Assembly (NCBI RefSeq): GCF_000512895.1
Contig: NZ_CP007033.1
Span: 2,653,001 to 2,717,000 of the forward strand
Length of the DNA: 64,000 nt
Direction of reading: 5' to 3'
Source of the DNA: Dehalobacter restrictus DSM 9455
GTDB lineage: Bacteria > Bacillota > Desulfitobacteriia > Desulfitobacteriales > Syntrophobotulaceae
The position numbers and the translations under genes were made by a program. How positions within the stretch are numbered: position 1 is the stretch's first letter; the number at the start of each line of letters is the position of its first letter. Shown one piece after another: positions 1 to 9,938 of the stretch. The notes under the pieces were generated by a model that saw only the letters and a program-made list of their open reading frames with translations, had not been told where the DNA came from and did not search any database.

Positions 1-825
1 CATCGCCTCGGGATCATGGTGGGCACCGCCCAAAGGCTCCGGCAGAACCTTGTCGATCAGGCCCATTTGCTGCAAATCCTGAGCAGTAATCTTCATGATC
101 TGGGCTGCCTCTTTTGCTCTGGAGGAATCCTTCCAAAGGATACTGGCAAAACCTTCAGGAGACAGTATGGAATAGATCGAATGCTCCAGCATCCAGATCT
201 CGTCTGCGATCGACAGGGCCAACGCCCCGCCGCTGCCTCCTTCTCCCAGAACAATGGAAATGACAGGCGTCCGCAAACTGACCATTTCCATCAGGTTGCG
301 TGCAATCGCTTCCCCCTGGCCCCGTTCCTCCGCTCCGATACCGGGATCAGCCCCTGGTGTATCAATAAAGCAAACCACGGGCCGGTGAAATTTTTCCGCC
401 TGCTTCATGAGCCTTAACGCTTTACGGTAACCTTCGGGATTTGTCATCCCGAAATTTCTTTTGACATTTTCTTTGGTATTTCTGCCTTTTTGCTGGCCAA
501 TGACCGTTATCGGCAAATCGCCCAGTCTGGCAACGCCGCCGACAATGCAGGGGTCATCCCGGTACATCCGGTCTCCATGCAGCTCAATAAAGGAGTGAAA
601 AATTCTCTCGATATAATCGAGCGTGGTGGGTCTTTCCACCATTCGGGACAGGGCCAGCTTATCCATCGCCGTCAAATTCAAGAATGCTTCCTTTTTCATC
701 CTGGTAAGCTTCTCTTCTAATCCCTCAATCTCTGATGAAAAGTCGGCTTGCTTATCTTCAGCAAGCTTCCTTAAATCACTGAGCTTATTATTCAGTTCCG
801 CTAATTCTTTTTCCCGCTCGAGCAT
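1..825 (-). CDS. accA: Acetyl-CoA carboxylase carboxyltransferase alpha subunit (partial, runs off left edge)
   Basis: Transfers the carboxyl group from carboxybiotin to acetyl-CoA, giving malonyl-CoA for fatty acid synthesis, as a complex with AccD. The first 275 codons are visible and the C-terminus lies outside the window. The reverse strand begins [17 protein letters not shown], continues with the AccA-typical segments [17 protein letters not shown] and [17 protein letters not shown], and has the glycine-rich [10 protein letters not shown] carboxyltransferase core. ATG at 825 lies 21 nt after the accD stop. It is the last visible gene of the leftward acc/fab operon. Confidence 0.96.
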   Translation of the reverse strand, partial: MLEREKELAELNNKLSDLRKLAEDKQADFSSEIEGLEEKLTRMKKEAFLNLTAMDKLALSRMVERPTTLDYIERIFHSFIELHGDRMYRDDPCIVGGVARLGDLPITVIGQQKGRNTKENVKRNFGMTNPEGYRKALRLMKQAEKFHRPVVCFIDTPGADPGIGAEERGQGEAIARNLMEMVSLRTPVISIVLGEGGSGGALALSIADEIWMLEHSIYSILSPEGFASILWKDSSRAKEAAQIMKITAQDLQQMGLIDKVLPEPLGGAHHDPEAM

Positions 826-846
826 AGCCACACTCCGTCTTTTTGC

Positions 847-1743
847 TTAACGCCTGTAATGAAGCTTAATCAGGCGAGACAAGGTTAGTTTGAGGTCCTC
901 TCTGGCCACGATTTTATCAATAAAACCGTGTTCCAGCAGAAATTCTGCTTTCTGAAAACCTTCCGGCAACTCCTGCCTGATGGTCTGTTGAATGACCCGC
1001 TTGCCGGCAAAGCCGATCAGCGCGTCGGGTTCCGCCAAAATGATATCTCCCAGCATTGGGAAGCTGGCCGTGACGCCGCCCGTTGTCGGGTCGGTCAAAA
1101 CCGCGATATACAGTCCTCCCTGCCGGCTGTGTCTGCCAACGGCTGCAGATGTTTTCGCCATCTGCATCAGGGAAAACATTCCTTCCTGCATCCTGGCCCC
1201 ACCTGAAGCAGTAAAAGCAATGATCGGCATTTTCCTTTCAGCAGCAAATTCAAAAGCCCGGGTCACTTTCTCGCCAACGACCGAACCCATGCTGCCCATC
1301 ATAAAGTTACTGTCCATCACCGTAATCACAGCATCCTGGCCATGAATCTTGCCATACCCTGTCAGTACAGCTTCCGAAAGGCCCGTTTTCTCCTGGCCAG
1401 CGCTGACTTTCTCTGCATAGCCTTCAAAGTCCAGCGGATTGACGCTTTTCATCTCCTGATTAATTTCTTTAAATGTACCGGTGTCCATGATCAGATCGAC
1501 TCTTTCCCAGGCTCCCATCCTGAAATGGTAGCCGCAGCGAACACAGACCTTGTTATTATTACTGAGATCCTTCGTGTAAACTGTCTCTCCGCAATTCTGG
1601 CATTTTGTCCACAGCCCGTTCGGAATGGCAGGCAAAACATTCTTTTCCCCCTGCCCCTCTATCTCTGCCGGCAACGGCTGACTATTATTCTGTTGTATGG
1701 TTAGATAACGCGGTTTCTTAAAAACCCTGTTTAATTTAAACAT
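847..1743 (-). CDS. accD: Acetyl-CoA carboxylase carboxyltransferase beta subunit
   Basis: Partner of AccA in the carboxyltransferase half of acetyl-CoA carboxylase. The 298-residue product has the N-terminal four-cysteine zinc finger of bacterial AccD (C48, C51, C67, C70), then the carboxyltransferase core with [12 protein letters not shown] and a GFAGKRVI segment. The frame is open to a TTG at 1752, but the ATG at 1743 gives the conserved AccD start ([10 protein letters not shown]) and is preferred. The gene begins 36 nt after the accC stop and is probably on the same transcript. Confidence 0.96.
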   Translation of the reverse strand: MFKLNRVFKKPRYLTIQQNNSQPLPAEIEGQGEKNVLPAIPNGLWTKCQNCGETVYTKDLSNNNKVCVRCGYHFRMGAWERVDLIMDTGTFKEINQEMKSVNPLDFEGYAEKVSAGQEKTGLSEAVLTGYGKIHGQDAVITVMDSNFMMGSMGSVVGEKVTRAFEFAAERKMPIIAFTASGGARMQEGMFSLMQMAKTSAAVGRHSRQGGLYIAVLTDPTTGGVTASFPMLGDIILAEPDALIGFAGKRVIQQTIRQELPEGFQKAEFLLEHGFIDKIVAREDLKLTLSRLIKLHYRR

Positions 1744-1779
1744 GAGCACCAACCGTAATCATTTTTTTATTGGTTGTCA

Positions 1780-3129
1780 TTACGCTCCATAGTCAAATTC
1801 TTTGGCAATGAAGGATGTGTCAATTTCTGCGCACCTAAATTTCGGGTTATTCAAAATCTGAAACAGAAATTCAATATTGGTGTCAATGCCTTCAATGATA
1901 AACTCATCAAGAGCCCTGCGCATTTTACTGATGGCTTCATTCCTGTCCTGGCCGTGCGTAATCAGTTTCGCGATCATCGAATCATAGGTCGGCGGGATAT
2001 CATAGCCGCTGTAGAGCGCGCTGTCCAGTCTTACGCCATTTCCTCCGGGCCAGAGAAGGATATTCACTTTGCCGGGAGACGGCCTGAACCCAAGTGCGGG
2101 ATTTTCCGCATTGATTCGGCATTCTATGGCATGGCCTTGAATATGCACGTCGTCCTGCCGGATGTTTAGCTGTTCTCCCGAGGCAATTTTCAGTTGTTCC
2201 TTCACAATATCAATTCCTGTAACCAGTTCGGTTACGGGATGCTCGACCTGGATACGGGTATTCATTTCCATAAAGTAATAGCCGCCGTTGTTGTCAACTA
2301 AAAATTCGATGGTCCCGGCGCTCTTATAACCTACCGCTTGAGCAGCTCGAACAGCTGTATCCCCCATTTTCCACCTAAGCTCGTCACTCAGGACGGTTGA
2401 AGGAGCCTCTTCAATGACTTTTTGATTTCTGCGCTGGATTGAACAGTCTCTTTCTCCGAGGTGAATGACATTTCCATAGTGGTCGGCCAGGATCTGAAAT
2501 TCGATATGTCTCGGCTCCACCAGATATTTCTCCAAATACATTGAATCATCATCAAAGGCAGCCTGCGCTTCTTTTTTGGCCATATCATAAGCTTTCTTCA
2601 GTTCATCCCGGCTCCAGACAATCCGGATACCCTTGCCTCCGCCGCCTGCCGATGCCTTCAGCATGATCGGATAGCCAATACGCTCCGCAGAAGCCTCTGC
2701 CTGTTTAAAATTAGCCAACACACCTTCGATACCGGGAACGATAGGGACACCCGCCTGGCCCATGATCTGCCGGGCCTTAGCTTTATTCCCCATCATTTCA
2801 ATCACTTCCGGGTCAGGACCGATAAATGCGATATGGCACGCTTTGCACATCTCGGCAAATTTGCTGTTTTCCGCCAAAAAGCCAAATCCCGGATGAATGG
2901 CTTCCGCGCCCGTCAGAACCGTTGCACTGATAATATTCTTGGTATTCAGATAGCTGTCCCTTGCTCTGGCCGGTCCGATACAAACCGTCTCATCAGCAAG
3001 ATCCACATGCAGGGAGTTCCGGTCGGCTTCCGAATAAACTGCAACTGTTGCAACTCCGATTTCCCGGCAGGCCCGAATAATCCGGACCGCTATTTCGCCT
3101 CTGTTGGCAATGAGTATTTTTTTGAACAA
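1780..3129 (-). CDS. accC: Biotin carboxylase subunit of acetyl-CoA carboxylase
   Basis: ATP-dependent carboxylation of the biotin on AccB. The product (449 aa, usual length) shows the biotin carboxylase order: N-terminal FKKILIANRGEIAVRI, ATP-grasp domain with the glycine-rich KASAGGGGKGIR loop, the MEMNTRIQVEHPVTE active-site segment, and the C-terminal domain. No ATG fits. In-frame candidates are TTG 3144, GTG 3141 and TTG 3129. TTG 3129 is preferred because GGTGGG lies about 6 nt upstream and it gives the family's usual first residue before FKKIL. It follows fabZ by about 20 nt. Confidence 0.96.
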   Translation of the reverse strand: MFKKILIANRGEIAVRIIRACREIGVATVAVYSEADRNSLHVDLADETVCIGPARARDSYLNTKNIISATVLTGAEAIHPGFGFLAENSKFAEMCKACHIAFIGPDPEVIEMMGNKAKARQIMGQAGVPIVPGIEGVLANFKQAEASAERIGYPIMLKASAGGGGKGIRIVWSRDELKKAYDMAKKEAQAAFDDDSMYLEKYLVEPRHIEFQILADHYGNVIHLGERDCSIQRRNQKVIEEAPSTVLSDELRWKMGDTAVRAAQAVGYKSAGTIEFLVDNNGGYYFMEMNTRIQVEHPVTELVTGIDIVKEQLKIASGEQLNIRQDDVHIQGHAIECRINAENPALGFRPSPGKVNILLWPGGNGVRLDSALYSGYDIPPTYDSMIAKLITHGQDRNEAISKMRRALDEFIIEGIDTNIEFLFQILNNPKFRCAEIDTSFIAKEFDYGA

Positions 3130-3149
3130 GTTTTCACCCACCAACTTTA

Positions 3150-3572
3150 TTAACTGATAAAAAACTTGATTTCGGCTTCGGCAGCTTTTTCCCCGTCAAC
3201 CGTAGCAAGGGCTTTGCCGATGCCGGCAGGGCCTTTGATTTTTATGATCTCTACTTCCAGCCTCAGCACATCACCAGGAAATACCTTCCTTCGGAACTTG
3301 GCCTTGTCAATTCCGGTAAAGTAAGCGAGCTTACCCTGATATTTTTCCATTTTTAATAAAGCTACCGCACCGGCCTGAGCCAGCGCTTCAATAATGAGTA
3401 CACCGGGCATTACCGGTTCTTGCGGAAAATGTCCCTGAAAAAAGTACTCATTGATCGTAACATTTTTATAAGCAACAACCCTTTTACCTTCTTCAAGCTC
3501 TTCGACTCGGTCCAGAAGAAGGAATGGGTACCGATGCGGAATGATTTCCTGAATCTCTTTGATGTTCAGCAT
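3150..3572 (-). CDS. fabZ: 3-hydroxyacyl-ACP dehydratase
   Basis: Dehydrates 3-hydroxyacyl-ACP to trans-2-enoyl-ACP in the elongation cycle. The 140-residue hotdog protein opens with [20 protein letters not shown] and carries the FabZ active-site segment [20 protein letters not shown] with its His and Glu. The frame is open well upstream, but ATG at 3572 is preceded by GGAGGTAAAG and gives the family's usual length, so it is the start. It sits between accB and accC, an arrangement common in clostridial clusters. Confidence 0.96.
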   Translation of the reverse strand: MLNIKEIQEIIPHRYPFLLLDRVEELEEGKRVVAYKNVTINEYFFQGHFPQEPVMPGVLIIEALAQAGAVALLKMEKYQGKLAYFTGIDKAKFRRKVFPGDVLRLEVEIIKIKGPAGIGKALATVDGEKAAEAEIKFFIS

Positions 3573-3609
3573 CTTTACCTCCACAATAGTTCCGCTTGCA
3601 TCCTTGCCG

Positions 3610-4068
3610 CTACTTGGTATTAATTTCAAACAGCGGTTGGCCAAATTCGACCATTTGCCCGTCATTAACCAAAATGCTGAGAATTTGCAGGTCTTCTTCA
3701 GCTTCAATCTCATTCATCAGCTTCATCGCCTCGACAATACAAAGCGTATCCCCTTTTTTGACTTTGCTACCCGCGTTGACAAAGGGTTTCTCTCCGGGCG
3801 ACGGTGCCAGGTAAAAGGTTCCGACAATCGGGGCATTGATTGTCTGCGGCGCTTCAGTTTTAGAACTTGGATGTTCCGGAGTCACCGCCTCTTTTCCGGC
3901 TGCAGCCCCAGGCATAAAGCTCTGTATGGGTTGAAGTGCAGGCTGAAACATGGGCTGAAGCTTTTCTTTCTTCAAAATAATTTTATAATCCTCTTGCTTA
4001 AGCTCAAATTCAGTCAGCCCGGACTCATCCACCATTTTTATCAGTTCTTGAATTTCTTTTAAATCCAT
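3610..4068 (-). CDS. accB: Biotin carboxyl carrier protein of acetyl-CoA carboxylase
   Basis: Carries the carboxybiotin between AccC and AccA/AccD. The 152-residue product has an N-terminal helical segment, a Pro/Ala-rich linker at about residues 37-75, and a C-terminal biotinyl domain whose EAMKLMNEI motif puts the biotin on K116. ATG 4068 follows the fabF stop by 4 nt; the fabF 3' end supplies a GAGGG ribosome site, which suggests translational coupling. A GTG directly before the ATG is an unlikely alternative start. Confidence 0.96.
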   Translation of the reverse strand: MDLKEIQELIKMVDESGLTEFELKQEDYKIILKKEKLQPMFQPALQPIQSFMPGAAAGKEAVTPEHPSSKTEAPQTINAPIVGTFYLAPSPGEKPFVNAGSKVKKGDTLCIVEAMKLMNEIEAEEDLQILSILVNDGQMVEFGQPLFEINTK

Positions 4069-4072
4069 CACT

Positions 4073-5314
4073 TTATCCCTCTAACCATTTTTTTAAGATA
4101 ATGGTAGCATTATGGCCGCCAAATCCAAGCGAATTGGATAGGGCGTAGGTCAAATCCATGTTACGCCCGCAATTTGGTACATAATCCAGGTCACATTCCT
4201 CATCTTTAACCTGATAGCCAATCGTTGGTGGTACAAAGCCCTCCTGAAGTGCTTTGGCGCAGATAATCGCCTCTATAGCTCCTGCTGCTCCCAGTAGATG
4301 ACCGGTCATTGATTTAGTCGAACTCACCGGTATTTGATAAGCTTTTTCTCCAAATATGGCTTTGATCGCTTCCGTCTCAAACTTGTCGTTGTACGGTGTA
4401 CCTGTTCCATGCGGATTGATATAGGATATTTCGTCCGAACCAATTCCGGCATCAGCTAAGGCAAGCTTCATCGCCCTGGCCGCGCCTTCCCCTCCCGGTG
4501 CAGGTGCGGTCATATGGTAGGCATCGCAGCTAGCTCCATAACCAACTACTTCGCCATAGATTCTTGCATTCCTCTTTCTAGCATGCTCCAAAGATTCCAG
4601 AACCAAAATACCCGCACCTTCACCAATCACGAACCCGTCCCGCTCCTTGTCAAACGGGATGGAAGCCCTGTTGACATCATTGCTGTTGCTCAAAGCGGTC
4701 ATGGAAGTAAATCCGGCTACCGCCAGAGGCGTAATCGGGGCTTCAGCGCCACCGGTAACAATCATATCCGCCTGACCGTCTCTGATCTTCCAGAAAGCTT
4801 CACCCATGGAATGCGTTGCTGAAGCGCAGGCTGTGACAATACTATAGTTAATTCCTTTGGCACCAAGCTTGATCGCAATATTCCCTGAAGCCATATTACT
4901 GATCGCCATCGGAATAAAGAAAGGGGAAACCCTGCCGGGCCCTTTCTCGGTCAGTCTGCTGTGCTGTTCTTCGATCGTTAGCAGACCGCCTATCCCCGAT
5001 CCAACCAAAACACCTAATCTTTCCGGGTCGATCTCGGCTTCTTTCAGACCCGCATCTTCATAAGCCTGCTGTGCCGCCACCACTGCCAGCTGGCAGTAGC
5101 GGTCCATACGTTTGGCTTCTTTCTTATCCAAAAGCGTTTCAGGATCAAAATCTTTGATCTCGGCACCAATTTTTACTTTATGGTCCGTCGTATCAAAGGC
5201 TGTGATCGGACCTATCCCGCATTTTCCTTCTTTGATGCCCTGCCAGAATGTGGCTGCATCGTTGCCAAGCGGAGTAACCGCCCCAATTCCAGTAATAACT
5301 ACGCGTGTTCTCAT
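4073..5314 (-). CDS. fabF: 3-oxoacyl-ACP synthase II
   Basis: Condenses malonyl-ACP with acyl-ACP in chain elongation. The product has 413 residues, the usual length for FabF. The catalytic cysteine is C163 in [12 protein letters not shown]; the two histidines lie in [11 protein letters not shown] and [18 protein letters not shown] lies about 10 nt before the ATG. The gene begins 15 nt after the fabG stop within the operon. Confidence 0.97.
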   Translation of the reverse strand: MRTRVVITGIGAVTPLGNDAATFWQGIKEGKCGIGPITAFDTTDHKVKIGAEIKDFDPETLLDKKEAKRMDRYCQLAVVAAQQAYEDAGLKEAEIDPERLGVLVGSGIGGLLTIEEQHSRLTEKGPGRVSPFFIPMAISNMASGNIAIKLGAKGINYSIVTACASATHSMGEAFWKIRDGQADMIVTGGAEAPITPLAVAGFTSMTALSNSNDVNRASIPFDKERDGFVIGEGAGILVLESLEHARKRNARIYGEVVGYGASCDAYHMTAPAPGGEGAARAMKLALADAGIGSDEISYINPHGTGTPYNDKFETEAIKAIFGEKAYQIPVSSTKSMTGHLLGAAGAIEAIICAKALQEGFVPPTIGYQVKDEECDLDYVPNCGRNMDLTYALSNSLGFGGHNATIILKKWLEG

Positions 5315-5329
5315 ATTGTTGGTCTCCTC

Positions 5330-6070
5330 CTAAAATGCCATTCCGCCGTCAACGCTTATAACCTGGCCGGTAATGTATTCACCGGCGTCTGAAGCTAGAA
5401 ATAAAACCGTATCGGCGATATTCTCCGGTTTACCAAACCGCTTTAAAGCAATGCTCTCTTTGGTCAGTTCTCTCACTTTATCCGATAACCCTGACGTCAT
5501 ATCCGTCTCAATAAAGCCAGGGGCTACAGCATTCACCGTGATGTTTCTGCTGCCGATTTCCTTGGCCAGTGATTTAGTAAGTCCAATAACACCGGCTTTG
5601 GCCGCTGCATAATTAACCTGCCCTGCATTTCCAAGAATTCCAACAACAGAAGTGATATTGACGATCCTGCCACTTCTTTGTTTGACCATGATAGGAACGG
5701 CATGCCGGGTACAATTGAACACCCCTTTAAGGTCTACTTCTACGACTCGGTCAAAATCGTCTTCCGACATCCTCATGAGTAAACCGTCGCGGGTTATCCC
5801 TGCGTTATTGACCAGAATGTCTATGGTTCCAAATTCTGCTTTGGCCATCGCAATCAATTGTTCCGCTTCACTGAATACACTGACGTCCGCTTTTAAGACC
5901 AAGGCCCGCCCTCCGAGATTTTCGATTTCCTGGGCAAGCTTTAACCCTTCCTGCTCGCTGCTTGCATAATTCACCGCGATATTCGCGCCTTGTTCAGCAA
6001 GCTTTAAAGCGATGGCTCTGCCAATACCCCTGCTGGCACCTGTAACAACTGCTGTTTTCCCCTTTAGCAT
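5330..6070 (-). CDS. fabG: 3-oxoacyl-ACP reductase
   Basis: NADPH-dependent reduction of 3-oxoacyl-ACP. A classical short-chain dehydrogenase of 246 residues: nucleotide motif TGASRGIGRAIA near the N-terminus, NNAGIT at about 88-93, and the catalytic triad S141, Y154, K158 (VNYAAAKAG). The C-terminus VDGGMAF is typical of FabG. A strong GGAGGT ribosome site precedes ATG 6070. It lies 69 nt after the fabD stop. Confidence 0.97.
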   Translation of the reverse strand: MLKGKTAVVTGASRGIGRAIALKLAEQGANIAVNYASSEQEGLKLAQEIENLGGRALVLKADVSVFSEAEQLIAMAKAEFGTIDILVNNAGITRDGLLMRMSEDDFDRVVEVDLKGVFNCTRHAVPIMVKQRSGRIVNITSVVGILGNAGQVNYAAAKAGVIGLTKSLAKEIGSRNITVNAVAPGFIETDMTSGLSDKVRELTKESIALKRFGKPENIADTVLFLASDAGEYITGQVISVDGGMAF

Positions 6071-6139
6071 ATCCTACCTCCTTCTGGAACTCAATATTGA
6101 TAGAAACCATGACATGCACTCTAGATTTCAAGTACGTTC

Positions 6140-7078
6140 TTAATCGTTAAAGTATTTCACCACAGCTTCGAGAGATGTCGGGTCTTCGACATTCAGAACC
6201 TTCACGTTCTTGTCAATCTTTCTCGCAAAGCCCTTTAAGACACTTCCAGGTCCCAGTTCCACAAAGGTATCTACGCCGTCGGCAAGCATCCTTCTGAAGG
6301 ACATCTCCCAAAGGACGGAACGCATAACTTGTTGTGGCAATAGTTCCTTGACCGCCGACTTATCCGCCATATAATCTGCAGTAACATTGGAAATCACCGG
6401 AATCCGGGGATCAGAAAATTCAATGCCTGCCAGCTCGTCAGCCAATTTCCGGGCGGCCGGTTCGAGTAAGCCCGTATGAAACGGTCCGCTGACTTCAAGC
6501 GGGATCACCCTTTTAGCTCCGAGCTCAATAGCCCTAGCCGAAGCAGCTTCCAAGGCCTTGTTTTCCCCGGATATCACAACCTGACCTGGGCAGTTATAAT
6601 TGGCAATCCGTACAACCCCGAGACTTTCAGCCCCAAGACAAGCCTGTTCGACCCCGGATGTTTCCAAACCGAGGACTGCAGCCATTCCTCCAACACCCTG
6701 AGACACAGCCTCCTGCATATACCTGCCTCTGTTCCGGACCAGTTTCACAGCCGCCTCAAATGGCAATACACCGCTCAAGACCAAGGCAGAATATTCACCC
6801 AGACTGAATCCGGCTGTCAGATCAGGATTGATCCCCTGATCCATCAGCGCCCTTGCGGCTGCCACACTGACCGTAAGAATGGCCGGCTGTGTATGTTCAG
6901 TTTTATCCAGTTCCTCTTTGGGTCCGTTAAAACACAGGCCACTCAGCGAATATCCAAGTTCCTGATCCGCCAGGTCAAAAACTGCCCACGAAACATCGTT
7001 ATGCTGATAAAGTTCTTTTCCCATGCCAACATACTGTGAACCCTGGCCCGCAAAAATAAACGCTGTCTTTCTATCCAT
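6140..7078 (-). CDS. fabD: Malonyl-CoA:ACP transacylase
   Basis: Loads malonyl groups onto ACP. The 312-residue product has the N-terminal AFIFAGQGSQYVGMG and the nucleophile S92 in GFSLGEYSAL (usually GHSLGE; here Phe replaces His). The frame is open to TTG 7096, but the GGAGGAT just inside that extension lies 9 nt before ATG 7078, so the ATG is the start. The gap to fabK holds an unusual pair of competing inverted repeats (7120-7167). Confidence 0.96.
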   Translation of the reverse strand: MDRKTAFIFAGQGSQYVGMGKELYQHNDVSWAVFDLADQELGYSLSGLCFNGPKEELDKTEHTQPAILTVSVAAARALMDQGINPDLTAGFSLGEYSALVLSGVLPFEAAVKLVRNRGRYMQEAVSQGVGGMAAVLGLETSGVEQACLGAESLGVVRIANYNCPGQVVISGENKALEAASARAIELGAKRVIPLEVSGPFHTGLLEPAARKLADELAGIEFSDPRIPVISNVTADYMADKSAVKELLPQQVMRSVLWEMSFRRMLADGVDTFVELGPGSVLKGFARKIDKNVKVLNVEDPTSLEAVVKYFND

Positions 7079-7119
7079 TCTTTCCGTATCCTCCAATAAT
7101 CATCCGATAATCATCCGAA

Positions 7120-7167
7120 TATGGGGGACAAAGGGATGGTTCTTTCGTCCCCCATACGTATCCCTTT
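7120..7167 (-). repeat. Two interleaved inverted repeats between fabK and fabD
   Basis: Read on the transcript strand, AAAGGGAT (7167-7160, overlapping the fabK stop) pairs perfectly with ATCCCTTT (7137-7130), and TATGGGGGAC (7156-7147) pairs perfectly with GTCCCCCATA (7129-7120). The stems interleave with no linker between the two 3' arms, so they should be mutually exclusive hairpins rather than a pseudoknot. A tandem 12-mer ATAATCATCCGA with an 11-nt period (7096-7118) separates them from the fabD ribosome site. This may be an intra-operon RNA switch or a dispersed intergenic repeat; the pairing itself is certain. Confidence 0.7.
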
Positions 7168-8116
7168 AGCGGGTAATACTGTCAAGCTTAATAGCTTTCA
7201 GACGTTCCTCTGCCTGGGCAAACATTTCTTCAATAATCTCTTTGCAGGTCTGTTCTTTTTTAATCAGACCTGCAATTTGCCCAGCCATTACCGATCCGTA
7301 ATCCGTATCTCCCTCTTTTACAGCCTTGCGCAGCGCACCGGCGCCAAGCGTCTCATACTGCTCCAGAGGTGCCCCCGTCCTTTCCAGCTCTTCAAACTGC
7401 CGGGTAAGTTTATTTCTGAGGACTCTGACCGGATGACCAGTTGGCCTGCCTGTAACGACTGAATCGATATCTTTAGCTTTCAGGATTCTATCCTTATAGT
7501 TTTGATGCACGGTACATTCTTCGGCAGTTAGGAACCTTGTGCCAACCTGGACACCACTTGCACCCAACATAAAAGCTGCGGCAATCCCTCTGCCGTCACC
7601 GATTCCCCCAGCAGCAATCACCGGAATATTTACAGCGTCAATCACCTGAGGAAGCAAGGCCATGGTCGTAAGTTCACCGACATGTCCGCCGGACTCTCCC
7701 CCTTCCGCCACAACGGCATCTGCCCCCTCCTTCTCCATCCTGCGGGCCAGCGCAACGGAAGGAACTACGGGAATGACCGTAATGCCGTTTTCTTTCCACA
7801 TTTTAATATATTTCCCGGGACTTCCGGCGCCTGTCGTCACTACTTTTACCCCTTCTTCACAGACGAGGTGGGCAATGGCTCCGGCATTTTCACTTAACAG
7901 CATGATATTTACGCCAAAAGGCTTGTCTGTCAGAGCTTTGGCCTTCCTAATCTCTTCTTTGACATATTCGACAGGTGCATTGGCCCCCGCAATGATACCG
8001 ATTCCGCCGGCGTTTGATACAGCCGATGCAAGTGAGCTGTCCGAAATCCAGGCCATACCGCCTTGAATCAGCGGGTATTTTACGCCCAGCTTATAAAAAA
8101 AATCAAAGTTATTCAT
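7166..8116 (-). CDS. fabK: Enoyl-ACP reductase II (FMN-dependent)
   Basis: Reduces trans-2-enoyl-ACP in the last step of the elongation cycle and is the flavoprotein alternative to FabI. The 316-residue TIM-barrel product begins with LGVKYPLIQGGMAWISD and has the flavin-phosphate segments VIAAGGIGDGRGIAAAFMLG and GVQVGTRFL. The EGGESGGHVG segment is typical of FabK and 2-nitropropane dioxygenase relatives. No FabI is visible here. GGAGAGA precedes ATG 8116, 13 nt after the acpP stop. Its place among fab genes separates it from other nitronate monooxygenase-like proteins. Confidence 0.95.
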   Translation of the reverse strand: MNNFDFFYKLGVKYPLIQGGMAWISDSSLASAVSNAGGIGIIAGANAPVEYVKEEIRKAKALTDKPFGVNIMLLSENAGAIAHLVCEEGVKVVTTGAGSPGKYIKMWKENGITVIPVVPSVALARRMEKEGADAVVAEGGESGGHVGELTTMALLPQVIDAVNIPVIAAGGIGDGRGIAAAFMLGASGVQVGTRFLTAEECTVHQNYKDRILKAKDIDSVVTGRPTGHPVRVLRNKLTRQFEELERTGAPLEQYETLGAGALRKAVKEGDTDYGSVMAGQIAGLIKKEQTCKEIIEEMFAQAEERLKAIKLDSITR

Positions 8117-8129
8117 GCCACTCTCTCCT

Positions 8130-8360
8130 TCAATTCGTTCGCTTACTCATATAGTCAACCAGATCTGCTACGCTGATTAATTCTTCAAGATCTTCAGTCG
8201 GAATTTCAATCCTGTATACATCTTCCAGCTCCATAACAATTTCAAAAATGCTTAGAGAGTCAATCCCGAGGTCTTGCTGGAACTTGGTGGACAGCTGTAT
8301 TTTCTCCGGTTCAATCTCAATCTGGGAGGCAATAATCCTGCAGATCGTGTCAAAAGGCAT
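8130..8360 (-). CDS. acpP: Acyl carrier protein
   Basis: Carries the growing acyl chain on a phosphopantetheine arm. Seventy-six residues, with the attachment serine S35 in DLGIDSLSIFEI. The acidic helix II (EIVMELEDVYRIEIP) is typical. ATG 8360 overlaps the fabH stop codon as TGATG, so translation is probably coupled. A GTG one codon upstream is possible but unlikely. As the ACP inside the fab operon it is the fatty-acid ACP; the NRPS at 57-62 kb has its own carrier domain. Confidence 0.96.
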   Translation of the reverse strand: MPFDTICRIIASQIEIEPEKIQLSTKFQQDLGIDSLSIFEIVMELEDVYRIEIPTEDLEELISVADLVDYMSKRTN

Positions 8361-9343
8361 CACTTACCCCCTATGGTCCATTTAATCAGCATCGCGCCAT
8401 AGGTGAGTCCTCCTCCAAATCCGACAAGAACGAGCAGATCCTCTTTATGGATTAACTTCCCTTTGGCCATTTCATCCAAGGCAATTGGGATACTCGCACT
8501 CGAGGTATTTCCATAACTGGGAAGGTTGACATAAAACTTCGCCTGATCCACCTGCAGCTTTTTGGCCGCTGAATCGATGATCCGCAGGTTCGCCTGGTGC
8601 GGTATGATATGGTTAATGTCTTCCAGCGTATAAGGTGTATTTTCAAGTATCTTCAAAATACACTCAGGTAAAATATTGACTGCAAATTTAAAAACTTCCC
8701 GTCCGTTCATTTTGGCATGTGGGGGCTTTGCTTCCTCGGCCTCAATAAAGACGTTCTTGAGCGGAAGGGCAGGACATTCCAAACATTCGCCTTTGCTCCC
8801 ATCAGAACCGATTACTTCGGAAATGATGCCTTGATTTCCTCTTTTGATAACCGCCGCGCCAGCCCCGTCTGCAAACAGGACACAAGTGCCGCGGTCTTCC
8901 CAGTCCGTTATTTTGGAAAGGGCCTCGGCACCAATGATCAGTGCCTTTTGATACATCCCTGTTCTGATAAACTGGGAGGCAATGCTGAGTCCAAAAATAA
9001 AACCGGTGCAAGCCGCACTGATATCAAAACAAGCTGCCCGGCTGGCTCCGAGACTATTCTGGACAAAACATGCCGTTGACGGGAAAAAATAGTCCGGTGT
9101 AACCGTGGCCACAATAATCAGATCAAGCTCCTCAGCGGCAACTCCGGCATCATCAAGCGCTCTGCGGGCGGCTGCAACTGCCAGATCCGCTGTGGTTTCC
9201 GTCAGTGAAATTCTACGTTCTTTGATCCCTGTCCGGGTACGGATCCATTCATCGCTTGTGTCAACAATCTTAGACAGATCATCATTCGTCACCCTGTTTT
9301 CAGGAACATAGCTGCCAGTGCCAATTATCTCGACGTCATACAT
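8360..9343 (-). CDS. fabH: 3-oxoacyl-ACP synthase III (KAS III)
   Basis: Starts fatty acid synthesis by condensing an acyl-CoA primer with malonyl-ACP. The 327-residue product has the Cys-His-Asn triad: C112 in AACTGF, His in IIPHQANLRI, Asn in YGNTSSAS. The C-terminal LVGFGGGLTYGAMLIKW is typical. AGGAAAT lies about 9 nt before ATG 9343. Its stop overlaps the acpP start. It is the first biosynthetic gene after the regulator fabT. Confidence 0.97.
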   Translation of the reverse strand: MYDVEIIGTGSYVPENRVTNDDLSKIVDTSDEWIRTRTGIKERRISLTETTADLAVAAARRALDDAGVAAEELDLIIVATVTPDYFFPSTACFVQNSLGASRAACFDISAACTGFIFGLSIASQFIRTGMYQKALIIGAEALSKITDWEDRGTCVLFADGAGAAVIKRGNQGIISEVIGSDGSKGECLECPALPLKNVFIEAEEAKPPHAKMNGREVFKFAVNILPECILKILENTPYTLEDINHIIPHQANLRIIDSAAKKLQVDQAKFYVNLPSYGNTSSASIPIALDEMAKGKLIHKEDLLVLVGFGGGLTYGAMLIKWTIGGK

Positions 9344-9440
9344 ATTTCCAAATTTCCTTTTCTCTCATATTATTTCGTTTATTATCATCCATTACGAATC
9401 TTCTGTTCGTTTACCTTTTTCATGTATCTTTTATCTCTTG

Positions 9441-9893
9441 TTAATGGTTAAAGGAATACTTCGAATCAAAAAATTCGGTGAGTTTCTGCAATGATTCGAT
9501 TAAAATATTCTCCTGTTCCCCTAATCCGAGAAGCATATGCTTGACCATATCCAGATGGAATTTTTCATGAATCCTGTAGGCAAGCTTTCCCCTTCGGGTC
9601 AGACTGATCCTGACAATTCTCCGGTCTGCCTCATCCCTTTGTCTGGAAACGTACTCCTTTTTAACGAGGTTATTGATGAAAGAAGTAAGCGCTCCGACAG
9701 TGATACCCAGATCAGCGGCAACCTGAGACATTGTCCTGTCCTGATACATTCCAATCGCTTCAATCGCATGCAGTTCTGAGATAGACAAATTATTTAATGG
9801 TCCTTTCTTAATCTCATTCTGCTCTACATCTAGAATTTGATTAAATGTTCCAATCAGAAGTTCATTTAAAACAGTACGAAAATTTGTTTCCAA
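9441..9893 (-). CDS. fabT: MarR-family fatty acid synthesis repressor, FabT-like
   Basis: Winged-helix regulator; in streptococci FabT binds acyl-ACP and represses fab genes. The 150-residue product has the MarR core: SISELHAIEAIG, the helix-turn-helix MSQVAADLGITVGALTSFIN and the wing RQRDEADRRIVRISLTRRGK. It heads the acc/fab operon. The frame stays open to TTG 9968. TTG 9893 is preferred because GAGGA lies 9 nt upstream and this N-terminus matches streptococcal FabT in length. The longer start would also place a FabT-like palindrome (9939-9954) inside the coding region. The start is uncertain; the family is not. Confidence 0.88.
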   Translation of the reverse strand: METNFRTVLNELLIGTFNQILDVEQNEIKKGPLNNLSISELHAIEAIGMYQDRTMSQVAADLGITVGALTSFINNLVKKEYVSRQRDEADRRIVRISLTRRGKLAYRIHEKFHLDMVKHMLLGLGEQENILIESLQKLTEFFDSKYSFNH

Positions 9894-9938
9894 CCTTTCA
9901 CTTCCTCTCAGCGCATAATCAAAGTTTACCTTATTTTT

